A stretch of 64,000 bases of DNA. It comes from Trochalopteron elliotii. Its lineage: Eukaryota > Chordata > Aves > Passeriformes > Leiothrichidae. How positions within the stretch are numbered: the stretch's first letter is position 1; each line of letters opens with the position of its first letter. Of the stretch, positions 1 through 13,589 are shown piece after piece. The notes beneath the pieces are model-generated. The model was not told the DNA's origin. It ran no database searches and worked only from the letters and a program-made list of their open reading frames with translations. The position numbers and the translations under genes were made by a program. The stretch is from assembly GCA_024734555.1 (NCBI GenBank), contig JANPWX010000126.1, positions 1,926,433 through 1,990,432 on the forward strand. Reading direction: 5' to 3'.

Positions 1-914
1 CTGGGTTATCTAAGGGCTTGCATTCAAAGACCTTTGTTTCTGTGGTGCAAGAAACAGGCATAAAAATACAGTGGTTGTACCATAGCCCAAAAGCAAACAG
101 AGAGCTTGGCTCTGCAGCATTGTGTTTAGGGCAGTAGAGAGCAAGGGTCAGACCCCAGCCCCTGCCTCCTTGCCCCACGCCTGCCCAGGCTGAGATGCTG
201 AGGCCAGGAACCTGTGTGCTGCTCTCTCTGCTGCCTTTCCTACCCGCTCACACATGATAATATCTGAGGTTTTGGCTCAGAGTCACCTGTAATTAGAACA
301 AAACTGGCAACTTTCTGATGTTAAACTTCAGATAAAATTGGTTGTGAATGAAAAAATAAAAATGAACTAGTGTTTTAAAGTGGAAATGATATATCTGAGA
401 GCTGATCAGGATCTAGAAGAGCGATGCAGGAATGCTAATGCTCCTCCGTGGAGGATTTGGAGATTATGTTTTGGACTGAGTGCAAAACCAAAACATTTTG
501 AAATGCAGGCAGGAAGGGAGTACGGCTCTGGATCTTGGCAGCCATCTGCTTGCCAAACTGTCCCACAGCCTCAAGTGATGGAGCCTCCCTCGGGCTCTGT
601 CCTAGACCTACTGACCACCAGGCCAGCAGCTGAGGTACAGACCTGGCACCTGACTGTGCCCCTCAGCTTGGTACTGACCCCCAGGTGTGCCAGCAAGGAA
701 CAAGTGGGCTCAGTGGCAGAGCTCTGCAGAGATCCCTGCCTGGGGCCTTCCAGCCTCCTTTGTCGTGGAGCTGCTTCACAGTGTCAGCTGGATTTTGGAC
801 TCTCAAAAGCCTTCTGAAGCAGAGGCTGCAGCTTTGCTTTTCTGAGAATTCTTCAGCTTTTCTTACTTTATAACCCAGCACTCTGCATCGCCTATCCCCC
901 TCTACCCATGCCAA
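1..914. other. Non-coding sequence, no supported gene
   Basis: Unique-looking DNA of mixed composition. A GTG-initiated frame at 380-817 (145 codons) is open. It has no recognisable domain, and its overlapping antisense frames are also open, so I do not call it a gene. No repeat or promoter is evident. Confidence 0.6.
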
Positions 915-1072
915 GAAAATTAATCCTGCCATTCCCACTTTTCAACAGGAAAACAGGGGCATAACAAATCACAGTAGTTGGCCCAGGGCCAGACAGAAGA
1001 TCTGACCTATTGAATCCAGGTCATGCAGTTCTTCAACCAGGGTCTTAATTGCAAGATCATCAATTCCTCCAT
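915..1072 (+). repeat. MIR-like ancient SINE fragment
   Basis: The order of blocks follows the MIR core and 3' half in sense direction. There is a pyrimidine-rich stretch before 'ttttcaacaggaaaacaggggc', then 'ttggcccagggccagacag', then a stretch matching the family's 'gaatccaggtc' block, and lastly one matching its 'ctcttaaccac' end. Divergence is high, as expected for a repeat that predates birds. The match is from memory of the family consensus, so the borders are approximate. Confidence 0.6.
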
Positions 1073-4000
1073 CCACAGCTGTCCAAGACAAGACTTTTTT
1101 CCCAGAAAAGTAGGTAAAAGATTCTTTGGGCCCAGCTGCCTTTCATAAGTATCTTTGCCAAGCTTTTCTGCCCCATTTAAGAGGGCTCAGGCATGGTTTA
1201 TAAAATATCAGATGGAGAGCTCTGAGATAAAGCCCTTTCTTTTTGTAATACTCAATACAGTGCGTGATTTGGCTGCAGAGGAAAAGCATTGCTGCTTGGA
1301 AAAGAGCTCTCCTCTTTGCCTGACCTAGACATCAGTCATTTTAAGTAATTGTTGTATCACTGAGAAAGAGCAGATCATTTCACTGGTGGAGCAGCCATGC
1401 TGTTTTTGAGGAAAACTGCAGTCTCCAAGGAAAGCCACAACAGGCATGATTGGCACCCAGCTGCCATGCAGAAGTTAAACCAGATGAGCTGTGTCAGCCC
1501 AGTGGAAGGCAAATGCATGGTAGCTGCTCCAAAAGCCTCTCTGCCCCTAGATTTGTCACTGACTGCATTGTTATCTGCAAGGGGGTAGAATCTAATCAGA
1601 AACACATTTTTGAGTGAAGGACTGACCTCTGCAGTATCACCAGGAATTTCTGAGGCGGTACAGCTGTGCAAGTGCCTTCCCATCTCTGTGAGGCAGACTC
1701 ATGCCCACTGCCATTTCAGTGCTTCAGGCTCTCCTGTGGTGCTGGGCAGCATTTCTTTCCATCTCAAATCCATTCACTGTGTTTGGAATACAGCTGTGGA
1801 GCACTGAGATGTTTCAGAAGATGGCAACAAGTCAGAGAGGATCAACTGAAAAAATCAAAGACTCTGATAAGAACCCTTGCCTATCCCAGATTTTCACCAT
1901 GGTATTTCTTCAGTGTTCAATAGTGTGTATTTGGCCACTCACCACTTGTCTTCCACAAAAAGCACCTCCTCTTGATTTGAAGAAGTAAGAAACACAAAAA
2001 CATACGTATAACCTTGTTCAAATGATTAATTATTCTCACTGTGAAGGGGGGGGGGGAAGTGCCTAATTGTATAATTATTTGGCTTCACTTTTCAGCCAAT
2101 TTCTTGTTCTGCCTTTCCACTCAGATTAAACAATGTTTAGTTCTTGATATTTTCCTTCTGAAAAGTTGCTCATCTACTGTAGCCAAGTCACCTCTCAGAC
2201 TTCATTTTGGAAAGTCAGACAAGCTGAGCTGTTTAAGTATTTCACACTGTTTAGCTTGAAATTGTTTGTGATGTGCCTTGTCCCCTGCTCTTCCAGCACC
2301 TCCATTTTTAATAGTGTAGAACTCACCCCTAATATGGGCTATAGAGGAAGTCCCAGCAGTGTAGCCCAGTGTCAGAATCCCCTACCTACTGTTCCATCCT
2401 GATCCCTCCTCAGAGCCTGGGAGGAACCCTAAGTCTATCCAAGGACACAGTTCCCACTCCAAAACCATTCTTGTGAAGGCAAAAACTCACTTTGAGGTCA
2501 GCTATACAAGAACTGTGAAGACTCTGGGCTTGGTCTCCAACAGGAGCAATAGAGGAAATTCTACAGAAACTAGTAACAGCCTCAAAATGTAATTCATTTC
2601 CTGCAGAGCATTTTATTAATACCCCTTGAACAGCTACATTCTCAGAAATGTACAGTACCCACAGGTGCTCAGCACTGGAGACCTCTGAAAGCAGCCCCAG
2701 GGCTCAGTCTGGAGGGTGCTGAACACCTTCACGTTCCTGGGCACTGCATGCTCTCCATGAAGCCTCCCTAAATACACCAATTTCAGGCTTTGAGATGGAA
2801 TCCCTGGAAAAGGTTTGCTGGCATACCAATGACAGGAGTTCACTATTAATTGCTGATAAAACTTCACAGAATTAAGAGTTATTTCTTTGGTCTCTTTCAG
2901 CTTTGTTTTCAGGATTACATCAAGTAGTCCTGAAAAAAAAATCAAGTGCAAAAATTCTTTATACCAAAACTCTAAGGCTAATAAAATAACCAGAAAAATA
3001 AAATATAGAAGAATAAAACCACTCAGTCAATGCTTTGTTTCCTTGTTTTGTTCAAATCTACTTGATTTCCCCCTAAACCTACTCACAAGCTTTAGGAGAA
3101 AGGATGGATCAGTAATTCTAACAAACACGCCAATTTTCCAGTGATTTGAGGTCACTGTGGGATTGGGGAGCAGATGAGCTGAACACAAGTTTTTTCATCT
3201 TATTCTGCAAGTAAGGGCAGGACTCACAATGCTCTTGCATACATAAATCCTATAAATGCCTGTGCACCTTGTATGTGGGATTAAGACCTTTTCAAGGTGA
3301 GAAGTTGTAGCCACAATGATGTGGTTGGAAAGCTGAGTCTTCAACTGGCATTGAGGCAACTTATTCACAAGTTCCTGTTCTTAACAGCTGGCACTCTGCT
3401 AAAATGCAAGTGGGATATTTTAGAAAGTACTCCTGAAAATTAAATCTTCCATTTTAACATTCAAAATAAGAAACAGCCCTTCCAAAACACTTGGCACTGT
3501 CCCTCTGAAAATCACCAGTCATGTCTGTGCTTATTTTATAACATCTGGCAACTTTCTGTCATGCCCCACTGCTGGGTAACAGCCTTGGTGACTTTTTGGC
3601 AGCTATTACATTATTTGCTCATTTCAATCCCAAGGCTCAGCTGCTGGATTGAAGACCCTGAACAGCAGAGCACTTAGCTGCTCTTCTTGGTTACTGGGAA
3701 ACACCTAAAAATGCAAAACAAAACATATCCTAAAGGCTCAGATGCTAAAAGGAAGATTATATTTTTAAACTCTTGATTTTTTGGCCTGCTGCATATGTTT
3801 TGATCACTGAGGGTTTTGCAATTATGCAAATGGCTGAAGAACCCTCTGAAGCTGGGGCTGAGCTGGAGTTCTGAGGCATACCTGTAATAAATCCCATGAT
3901 GACTTAGGAGTGCCACTTCAGGCAAATACCCCTTTCCAAGATAAAGAGCAACACACTATTGCAATATGCTGGGTTCTTCTCATTCTTTTGCCTTCCCCAT

Positions 4001-4544
4001 GTTTGGCACAAGTCCAAATCCTCTCTGTTTTCCACCCACCCATCATACATATTCTGCTAAATATCCTGTCCTCTTGTCGTTTTGGCAAAAAATAAACTAT
4101 GCACGAGAAAGAATTATGCCTGTGAGGCTCTCATAAAAAAATTCCTGTGAACGATAAATCAAAACAAAATAATAATTATCACCAGCTACAGGACCACATT
4201 TATGTTTCTCATATTTTCCTCTTACTTTTTGTAGGTTATCAAGTCTACACAAGAGCCAGACTTTCTTAAAGATATTGATACACCAGTAATCTCCAGTTCC
4301 AAAACTGAAGCTCACCTTGTCTACAAGAGAATTCTCTATGCTATTTACAAAAAGGTTTAAAATTTTCTCTTAGGATTATAAATGGTACATTTCTGTCCTG
4401 GAAACAAGATGCCTTGTTTTTTTCCTATGGCTACATAAATCTTCCATGGTCCCTGTGCTGCTCCTGACTTGCATTTAATAAGTAATGAGTAGTTACAAAG
4501 TGATTTTTTTTCCTAAGGCTCTCAAAGGCATTGACAGGGACACG
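1073..4544. other. Non-coding sequence
   Basis: No gene is supported here. An 11-base run of G sits at 2046-2056. The open frames (at most 105 codons) look random, with overlapping frames open on both strands and no splice signals that set any of them apart. AT-rich stretches near 2940-3020 and 4090-4400 hold nothing I can name. Confidence 0.6.
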
Positions 4545-4635
4545 TACTCTGCAGATGGGCAAACTGAGGCACAAGGGACTTGCCCAAATTCCCAGTATGG
4601 CTGGGTGGAGGCAGCTGCCTGATCTCACCTGGCAG
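4545..4635 (+). repeat. MIR-like ancient SINE fragment
   Basis: The stretch 'gcagatgggcaaactgaggc' followed by 'acaagggacttgcccaaatt' and a gapped 'ggaggcagctgcctgatctc' matches the MIR core order (cagatgaggaaactgaggcacagag, then acttgcccaaggtcac, then the agtggcagag block). It is in sense orientation. The best-preserved part is 4551-4591. Confidence 0.6.
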
Positions 4636-7600
4636 ATATCCAGCTTTCACTGGCACAGCAAGTCCAGACCAAGTTCAGGGGCATTTCCCCCTGGGACCAC
4701 TGAGCACAGGGAACATCCACCCATGCAGGAAGAGCACCCAGCTCAGAGGTGCTCTCCAGCCACGCTGGGGTTGAGGAATGCAAGTGGGGCTGAGACAGGA
4801 GTTTCCCACTCCTGCAGAGAGGGTTGGGCTGTATGAAAATGGGAAGGGCCAGAGAGACCAACTCTCCTTCCTGCTGGCCAAATGCTGACCAGTTTTTGGA
4901 TGTTGGGCTTCAGAGTGACGTGGAACAAAAGGACAGAGGGGAGAGGCTTAGAAGGAAATGTTCACTAAAGAAATGTTGAAAGAATCAGCATGGTTCAGTC
5001 TAGAAAAGAGAAGGAAAAGCAACACTCCACTATTTTTCCCAGCTTGGCAAAATACTAAAGACTCCAGTCCCTGAAACAATGTGGAGCTGTGGCAATCAGC
5101 ACCCAGAGCAAAGGTGTAACCTCACCTTTCCTTCCCCAGCAGCCTCAAGCAGCCCTGGAGCTTGAACGGAGCCAAATCCTTCAAAAAGCCCAAGAGCATA
5201 TGGAATTAATGTATGAAGCCCCACCAAAACAAATGTTTATGGGACTTTTTCTAAAACCTCACGGGAGCTCAGACAGCTATCCAGCCTTTGTGTCAGCACC
5301 TGTCAGCTTATTCCCACTCCAGCAGGCATCAGGACTTGTGCCTCTCCGTACTCTTACAACAGCAATTAGACTCATTAGAGAGCAATTAACACTATTACTT
5401 ATCAGCAAACTTCAGAAGTATTTTAAAATTGGTTTGTAAATACATTTGCCCACAGGAAAAAAAAATACCATTTGCTGGATTTCAGCATTCCTGGAACTTA
5501 ACTGCACCTTTTCCTGTGTAAAAACTAAATAATAAAACCCCACATGTAATTCCTAACCAAATCCACTGAGAAGGGGCACTGAAATAATTATTTTTTATGA
5601 GCTCTTACTGTTAGGATTAAGGAGGAAATTATGACAATGCTTTTATCTTAATACCTGAACTTTTGTGTCAATACATTAGCTATGCTAATGTCAAACAAAG
5701 CCCTGACTGCCAAGTGATGCAACGTGCAAAGGTGCAAGCCCAGCCAGACTCACCATGGTGTGAGCAGCTACCGCAGGTGCTGTGTCAGGCTGAACCTCAC
5801 TCCCCATACAAGGTGAAGTAATTCACGTGTAGCAATGCAGTTAACAAAGGATGATTCAAGGCACTGGACATTTGCAGAGAGAAAGAGCACAGATCTCAGC
5901 TGTGGCTGGGATCCTCTGGTGAGTTTGCCCTGTGAAATGGAGCGTGGTACAGACACTGGAGAGCACAGAGACACAAACTGTGAGCTGAGGCTCAGAACAG
6001 ACCAACAACTCCAATGCCCTGATATGCTGCTTGGGTAAGCTAAGCACTGTATAAAATCCAGTAAAGCCTGAGATTTATCAGACTAATGCAAGCAGATTGC
6101 ATCTGAATCCAAGCTGGTTTACACACAACAACTTTCTCAATTCCACAGTATCTTCTGCTCATCCAGTCTGCAGCAATCACAGCCTCATCCCTCTGGCAGA
6201 CACTAAAACCTTAGTTATAATCAGTGTTCACTGAGGTGAAGTACTGAGGAGAAAACCAAGCCCTCTGAAAGCATCCCTGGAGGATGGCTGATCATTCATG
6301 GGGTGAATAATAAATAGATGTGGTCTGTAAAAATGAGCACCCTGCAAGTTGTGGAGAATAGGCAGTGGGACACTGAGCTGGGATCCAAATGTTATCACTG
6401 GAGATCAACTGATACCACTTGGCAGCATGGGGTGTCTCTGAAAGACAGGTGGGCTACGTAAAAATATGTTTGGAAGGTCAGAGACCTTATGACCAGGCTG
6501 ACATCTTATGTCACTTGGGCTGAAGAGCTCATCCTTTGAGTTGTCCACCCACACATCTCTGGCAGGGTGTTAGGGGGAAGACTAAGGCACTTGTACCTGG
6601 TAAACCTCTAAGTTTTATTTTCATAACTACAGTCTCCCAAATGTAAATGCCAAACCGGCACATCACAGGCCTGGCAACATGAGCCACAATCTTGGAATGT
6701 GACTGCATGGTAATGTCGAGGGCAAATTTCTAAACACTCCCCACCCTTCCCTGAGAAATGCAAATCAAAGGCTATTAAACAATCTCTTCATTTTAGTAAT
6801 TTAGTTGCTGTTTGTACAAGGCTTTGAATGTGCATGGTGCCACAGCACAGAAATGCTAAGTACTGGGTTATTTAGCTGTAAAGCCTCTGATAATCCCTCA
6901 TTATGAAATAATAATTAATCATCATCATTTTATTCAAGAGCTTCTCACCCCTACCCCCACCCAAGCCCTACAGGCACTGACCAAACTCTCTCCTGTCTGG
7001 ACAGGACAGGTTGGTTATGGATGCAAAGTTCAGGTATGAACTTTCCCAAAGTTCAGGGCTGTGCCTACCTGTGTGTCTCACCCAGCCCAGTGGAGGGACA
7101 ACGCTTCCTAATCTCCAGCTGAGGATCAAAGCTACGGATCCACCCAGCCCAGCCATTCCTGTCATTCTTACTAGTCCAGAGAGGGAAACTGAGACATTCA
7201 AAGGGTAACTGAGGACTTCAGGAGATTGCATCTAAGGGAGCTCTCTCTTTTCATGAGGACCAGAGTACCTGACTCAGCTATCTCTGTTTTCTGTATAAAG
7301 ATGGGGAAGATCTTCAAGGCCTCCCTCCCTGGGATAAGGAATATCCTGTTCTTAGCGACTGCCCAAAGCCAGGTGCAGGGCACCATGAGGATGTTTGGTA
7401 TCCAAGCTATCTGTATTAAAAGTAATTTGGCATTTATAATATTAAAAATTACCACAAAAATATAGCCATGGCTGCTGCAGGCAGAAGACAGAACAGAGCC
7501 AAGTCAGAGGGGACCCACTATAGCAACACTGGGACCTTGAACTGGTCCCAAGCCACTTCCACCAGCTGTGAAGCCCTGGTGCATTTACAGCCTGGGCAAG

Positions 7601-9479
7601 CACTCACGAAATGAAGAGGCAACAGAAAGGCCTTAGTCACCAGAGAGGAAGATGCAGGCGTCTCCTCCTGCTGTCTCCTCCTGCTTGGAACCCTGAGCTC
7701 TCCCCAGCAGCTAGCAGTGCAAACAGTAAATGCCTGCTGTGAGTGTCACACCTCTTCCCCCTCATCCCACCTCTTTAAAGATGCAAAATTCTGACCAGAC
7801 ATGGAGGTGTCGTATTTCTTGTGGGAACTGCTCTGCTTTGTGCAAGATGTTGTTTCAGAGCCGATGTAGATGTTCGTGTACCAGCTGAGTGAAGATGTGC
7901 ATTCCTACATGAGTTTGAAGATTTGTGGCTAAGTGTTCCAAATTATCGTTAACCTGCACAGCACAACCCCCACAGTATTACAGACATCTTTACAAGCAGT
8001 AGGTCTCCCACCAACCCTGGTCATCCTGGAAAACCATGCCTCAGTCTTCTCCCAAAACTTTACCAAAGAGATGTCTGCAGCTGCTCCCATCTACTTTAAA
8101 GCTCTAATAGAACTAAAGTGAAAAACCTTGTGAGACGGTTCCCATTTCATCACGCTGTCTGAGGAGAATCTAAAATTAATATCCTAGATACCAAAAACAA
8201 GCTTAGGGTGAGCTAAGTTTTGCTTTTGGTTTGTGACAAACAAACATGAACAAAGTTTCTTGTGCATCCTCCCAGACAGGCAGCACTCACCAAAGCTGCT
8301 AGTTTAGAAACTTGTCATTAAACTGAGCAGTAAGAGGAATGACTGGGTGGGCATGGCTGCTATGAAGGGTCAGTTAGACACAACACTAGTGTCAATCCCT
8401 TGATATGAAAAAATAGAGTCCAAAGCCTTGGTCTGCTCTAGTGCAGAACCCTGTAAGTGGAACTCAGCTGATTTGGGCTCTTCACCTGTGATAGCTACAC
8501 AACAGCTCACTGTGCCTTGGCTAGGGTTCAGGTTTGCTTTAAGAACTCATTTTTTTATTAAGCTTTTCTTTTGTTACTAACTTGCTTCCAACTTTGTAAT
8601 CAGGCAACTGAACTCCTTTTGATGCAAATTAAATACATTATAATTTTAGGCTAGCTCAGTGTTTAACATGGAACCCCTCCTCTTTTATGGAGGCAGAAAA
8701 CCTAAATAAATCAGAATTGCTGACATGCCCCTTCTGCAGCTGAGCTAGGAATGACGTGAGCACTGGTGTCAGGCAGTGCCAGGTAAAGGGAGACTCACAC
8801 CCCCTAGCAGATGTCACACAGCATTTCTGTCACAGAGAAGACACAGCAGAGCAACAAACTGCTCGAGCCACGTACCCCGTACCAGCACCTCTATTTCTGT
8901 GAGGCATTACAGTGAGTTCTTCATGATATTGTGAGAGAAAATACAAACAAAAATATCTGCAGGATGCATTAAATAGCCTAAAACCACTTCAAAGACAGAA
9001 TATGAAAAGAATTTTTAAGAGGGAGGAATTTGGGGAGTTTTTGGACGTATTCTGGACAGATGTGTTCTTGTGCTTTTAGTTCAACAACCTTTTCACTATC
9101 CTTTTTCAATAGCATGGAAGAAAATATAATACCACCATTGGAAAAAAAATTGCAGAAAATCCTGGCAGAGAGTTGGATTAGCTTTTCATTTTTGCAGGAG
9201 AAGGTACCCTGAAATTCAGGTTATTTAAGCTCCGAGTAGTTCAGTTCATATGAGAAATAAGACTTTAAATTATAAATGTGAGTGGTATTCACAACTGGAA
9301 CTGAGGGGCATCATTGGTCACACTGTTAAAATACAGAAGAGGATATCTTTCTGCAGGAGAGCAGGGGAGCTGTTACCTGCCCACAGATACTGCTGGATAT
9401 CTTGCCAGTGCTGAAGATCTTTGGTCTGCAGTTACATAGCAGGTCTCTTCTGCCCTTAAAGTCTCTCTTACAATAGAGC
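4636..9479. other. Non-coding sequence
   Basis: No supported gene. A frame at 5089-5439 (116 codons, GTG start) is open but has no domain I recognise. A 13-bp unit is exactly duplicated in tandem at 7660-7685. AT-rich stretches at 6895-6945 and 8540-8650 have homeobox-type TAATTA-like words, which are too common in such DNA to call sites. Confidence 0.6.
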
Positions 9480-9585
9480 AGGGCCAAATCTTGTTCAGAG
9501 TTGCACTGAATTTAATCCAGAGGAAATCCATGAAGCTGTTCAATATGCACTAGCTTTACACCAGCATAAGGAACAATATTCTTAT
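9480..9585 (+). repeat. Ancient amniote (sauropsid) interspersed repeat fragment
   Basis: The segment 'gggccaaatcttgttcagag', followed by a stretch like 'ttgcactgaatttaatccagagg' and then 'ctttacaccagcataagg', resembles an old repeat common in turtles, crocodilians and birds. That repeat's recurrent words are GGCCAAATTCTG, TAAATCCAGAG and TTTACACCAG. I do not recall its formal family name with certainty. Decayed copies of this type are sometimes co-opted as conserved elements. Confidence 0.5.
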
Positions 9586-10599
9586 GAACCCTCATATTTA
9601 GATTTTGACTTTCTCACAAAAAAACCCCCTAAAACAGTCACCTTTCTTTCCAGGGAGCTGCCTGCTAAGTATTAGTAAGGTATTTTCAGGCTGGGACTCT
9701 CACTCTTTCTCTTTACTCTTCAGCAGGTTTCCATTCAAATCAGGTTGTTTGCCTCTTGGCCATGGATATTTCTGCAAAGAATGACTTTCAGATGGGATGA
9801 CATTTCCAAAATGCTTGGAGGGACAAGTTTGACCATGCTGTTCTGTGGCTGTGACACATTATCAAACACTGACCCAGAGGGAAGGTTTTTTGGCTGAAAA
9901 ATGAGATAGAAATAGATCCTTTTGCCTGTGTCACAGCTTCTAGACAGCAAAGGTGAAGAAATGGGGTATAGAGGGACACTGAGGAAGAATGACTTCACCA
10001 CAAAGCTTTTCCCCAGCCAAGACTGGCAGTGGATTCACTAAGGAAAAGCAAAGTTTCCAAAGCACACAGCCTTGTTTTCATCCTACAATGGCAGCAAACC
10101 TGGATCCAGGTTTGACAACTCAAAGGACAAAAGACAAGATGGCACAAACCAAACCACAGGAGCTGAATCAAGGTCCCAGTGGGACCTGACTTTGCTCTCA
10201 CTTACATGGCAACAAAACCCACATGGCAATGGAATCACATCATTTTAAGGAAAAAACAGAGAACAAATTTCATTTTTTGACAAATTACATTTCCCTCTTT
10301 GTTACAAGATTATGGTCATGTTATGCCAAAATCAGTTATAAACCTTGATGTTTCCAAAGGCATAATGAAATACTAATCCCAGCATTTTGCCCTTGTATAC
10401 CCATTGAATGAACAGCCATTCTCCAAAACTCTCTGGTGATTACACCATGTCATTGGCATCTCCTCTTTTAAAAAACATATGAGAAAATAAAATAAAAATC
10501 ATGCTGTAAGCTCCTTCCCATCAGAAACCTCCGGGATCTTTAACTGCAGAAAGAAAAAAAGCCTTCCCTAGTGCCTGACAGCAAGTTGCATTCTTTGCC
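9586..10599. other. Non-coding sequence with a perfect palindrome
   Basis: No gene is supported. The only structure I can point to is the 20-bp palindrome at 10095-10114, listed separately. Confidence 0.6.
10095..10114. repeat. Perfect 20-bp palindrome
   Basis: CAAACCTGGATCCAGGTTTG is identical to its own reverse complement over all 20 bases, with no spacer. The flanking bases (G and A) do not extend the symmetry. It could be a chance palindrome, a cruciform-prone site, or a site for a dimeric DNA-binding protein. Nothing else in the sequence decides between these. Confidence 0.9.
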
Positions 10600-10930
10600 C
10601 AACGGGAGGTCAAGAGGTGACCTTGCCCCTGCCCAACTTCCTGCTCCTCCCCGGCTGCCAGCGCCGTGCCTGGAGCCCTGGGCTGCTCTGAGCTTCCTCA
10701 CGCCGCAGGCCGGCACCAACGTGGCCTGACAGGGCTGGAGGGAAAAGGAAGCTGCTTCTATTCCCACAGCCTGTTGTTTGTTTTTAATGGTAAATGGCAG
10801 CTCCATCACTGCACACCACAGGTCCCAGGGAGGGCTGTGCGGGGACCGCGGGCTCGCGAGCTGCACAGGTGCCACCACAGCTGGGACTCTGCAGGGGTTC
10901 AGACAATGCTGCAACAGGCAGCGAGTGCTG
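10600..10930. promoter_or_regulatory. GC-rich, CpG-containing patch (possible weak CpG island)
   Basis: About 13-15 CpG dinucleotides fall in roughly 330 bases, with local clusters such as 'gcggggaccgcgggctcgcg' at 10839-10858. The surrounding kilobases are nearly CpG-free. No TATA box or clear first-exon donor is evident. It may be a small unmethylated regulatory element or simply GC-rich DNA. The overlapping open frames (10540-10914 minus, 10666-10941 plus) are a side effect of low stop-codon density. Confidence 0.35.
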
Positions 10931-13589
10931 GAGAGGGATGAGACATCAGCCTCATGAGACCTACCTCAAGATTCTTTTTGCTTTAGACCTCATTTTCTGA
11001 CTTGCAAATTATACTCCATTCCTAGGATAAAAGTATTTCCACTTGCATTTCACTGCAGGGCTGGAGACAAAGAGCACCTTTGCTCAATAGGTTTGTTGCC
11101 ATCTTGAGTTTTCTTTTGGGCCTGAACTGAGAACTACTGCCCAATGGGATACTGCGAGGCCTTCAGGAATGGGAACTCCATCAAAGAAGGAACACAAATC
11201 ACACCCTTTGCATGAGACACAAATCCAAGCTTTTTTCTAGTTGCAAACATGCCACAGAGTGGAGGCAGCAGTCAATCAATGCCCTGTCAGTGTTTGTGTT
11301 TCAGCGACCCTCATGGACGTCTCAGTCCTTTGGCAAGAGAGTCGTAGCACCACAAGTAGAGTCAAGCTCCACCATAAATGTTTTTCTCTGAGCAACCAGC
11401 AGCACAGACAGTTCCTTTTGCTTCTGAGGAAACGTCTGTGAGGGTATGCAAGGGCGATATGCAGGAAGCTCAACACCAGATCCAACTTGTCTTTCTCATG
11501 TTAATCACTTGTCTGTCATAACACAACAGTTAAATCTCATTGTACAAGCAGGCACTTGGAAGACAAAGGCAGCCACCCATATGTGAGGCTTAAAATGACT
11601 GGCAAGTGCAGAAAATTGTCCTACCTGAGACAATTACATGCCATTCTGTGAGTGAGCTTGGGGTTCCCCTTCTGAGAAGCTGGCCTTCAGAAGCACTGCA
11701 GACATGCAGCATTTCTTTTGCAAAAACAAACATATTTTGCTAAATATAATTGTGCTGGCTGTATCATCAATTCTTTGAGAATGAAATGCTTGAATACTCT
11801 TTGGCTTTACAGGGCTAATATTTTTTGCATGGGACTGCAATAATACTGCTGTCTCATCTGACACACAGCTTCTTGCAAGAATAGTACATTCCTCCCCAGG
11901 TAACTTCTGAAAATGAAACTTCAGAGGAGTTTTGCACCAGCACATGTAGTGGTATGGGAGGGCTGTGGCCTGCTTAATTTTTCCAGTCATCACTTGCTTC
12001 CATATAAAAGGAAGAAATGGTGAATATCATAACATTCCTAGATTATTGCAAGGCTGCCTGCCTCTGCTCCTCTGCTGAGCTTTAGCTGGTGCCACACAGT
12101 GACAACACAGGCACAGCTGCACTGGCAAGAGAAGTCTGTTTTAGGGCCACATCCACAGTGGCACTGACTGGTGTTAGATAGGTTATACCATGTCCCACAG
12201 TGAAAGTTATACACTCACTCATGGCTATTGCTGTGTGCTTGATGCTGCTCTACACAGCTATTGTACCCTGAGGATTTAAATTGTCAAACAAAGAGGCTGC
12301 TCTCTATTTTCTTTGCTCTTGTTCTGTGTCTGCTTTACATACTGATGGAGGATTAGCCTGGTTTTACCTGCTTGGCAGGCAGCTATTCCACTAAGTACTA
12401 ACTGTATTGTTCTAAATCTCTCACATTTCTTGACTAAAATTCAATTTACTTTTTTTGTCACAAGAACCACATGTCTGATTGTCCTGGGCTCATTCTCCTT
12501 TTCTGGTTTTCCTTCTCTTTTCAAAATGAAAAGCTTGTAGAAAAGCTTTAACTGAGCTAATGGAAGTGGAGATTGTTGTTTTTAAGGCAGATGTGTGTCT
12601 AAGAGCATTTTGGCACTGTAGAAGGAAAAAAAAATATAGTCAAAGCAAAGGCTTCAAAGAAAGTCAGTCTGCTGTCTTTATTCTGCATGCTATACAGCAG
12701 TTGGTGTTTTGCAATGGCATGGAGCACAATGACCACATATAATCTTTTCTTTCTCTGCACATCCGCTAAACACACAGCTCACACCCAACAGCTCTTTAGG
12801 TCCTTTGCCTAAGTCATAGGATAGACCCTGGGTGCCCCAATTCTTGGTAAAAGGGAAGAGACACAAAGAGCAGTTGAGACTTCTGGATCATGTGCCATAC
12901 AAAAGGGATGGTTTGTTGATGGGCAGGGACGACAAGGTGAAAATCTGGAGCCAAGTTCTCAGCCAGGTTGCAGCAGCAGTGGGTGGGCTGTGAAGTCACA
13001 GGGGGATGTGAAGAGAATGGGTGCCTGGCCAGGGCTCAGTGGCACTGAGGGGCTGGAGAGTGGCAGTCACCCTGCCTGCTCCTGCCCTCTGCAGCTGCCA
13101 CTGCTGGCTTAGGGGGTTTGTGCTAAAGAATTCAGCTCAGCAGGAAGGGGAAAGGGTGGTGTGGAGGCAACTGCCAGGGCACAGGGGAGATGAATATTTC
13201 ATTTGTTACGGGGCCTGAAATAGCTCTTAGCAGCCCTGAGTGCAAGAGTCATGTTGCGAGGTTGGGGGAGAGGTGGGTGCCAATTTGTCAACAAAGCTGC
13301 TTCAGAATTACACCCAAGATTTATGAGTGTCTGCATGGTCCTTCTAGCAACCAAATCCTGCTCAGGGTAGGTGAGCCTCATGTTTTGCAAGGATAACAGA
13401 GCTGAGATGTGTTCAATCAGTCTGGCCTGGCTGGAGAGCACTGTTACCTACACACTTCCAAGGCAGCAGCCAAGGTCTTGGAGCTCCAAGGTGTCCTGGG
13501 GAGTCACTTCTCCCTGGATGTTTAGCTGCAGCTGGCCATTAAGTGCCTTTTAAAAAGTCGCCCCGAGGGTTAAGAGACAGACCACAGCC
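10931..13589. other. Non-coding sequence
   Basis: No supported gene. The open frames at 11634-11993 (minus) and 13199-13441 (minus) show no recognised motif. A short direct repeat (GAAAAGCTT twice, 3-base spacer) occurs at 12528-12548. Confidence 0.6.

Noticed and set aside
380..817. 145-codon open frame on the plus strand
   Set aside because: Non-ATG start, no domain, overlapping antisense frames also open, and length within chance expectation for the window.
7166..7205. 'gagagggaaactgagacatt', a further MIR-like word
   Set aside because: Too short, and flanking blocks do not follow the MIR order.
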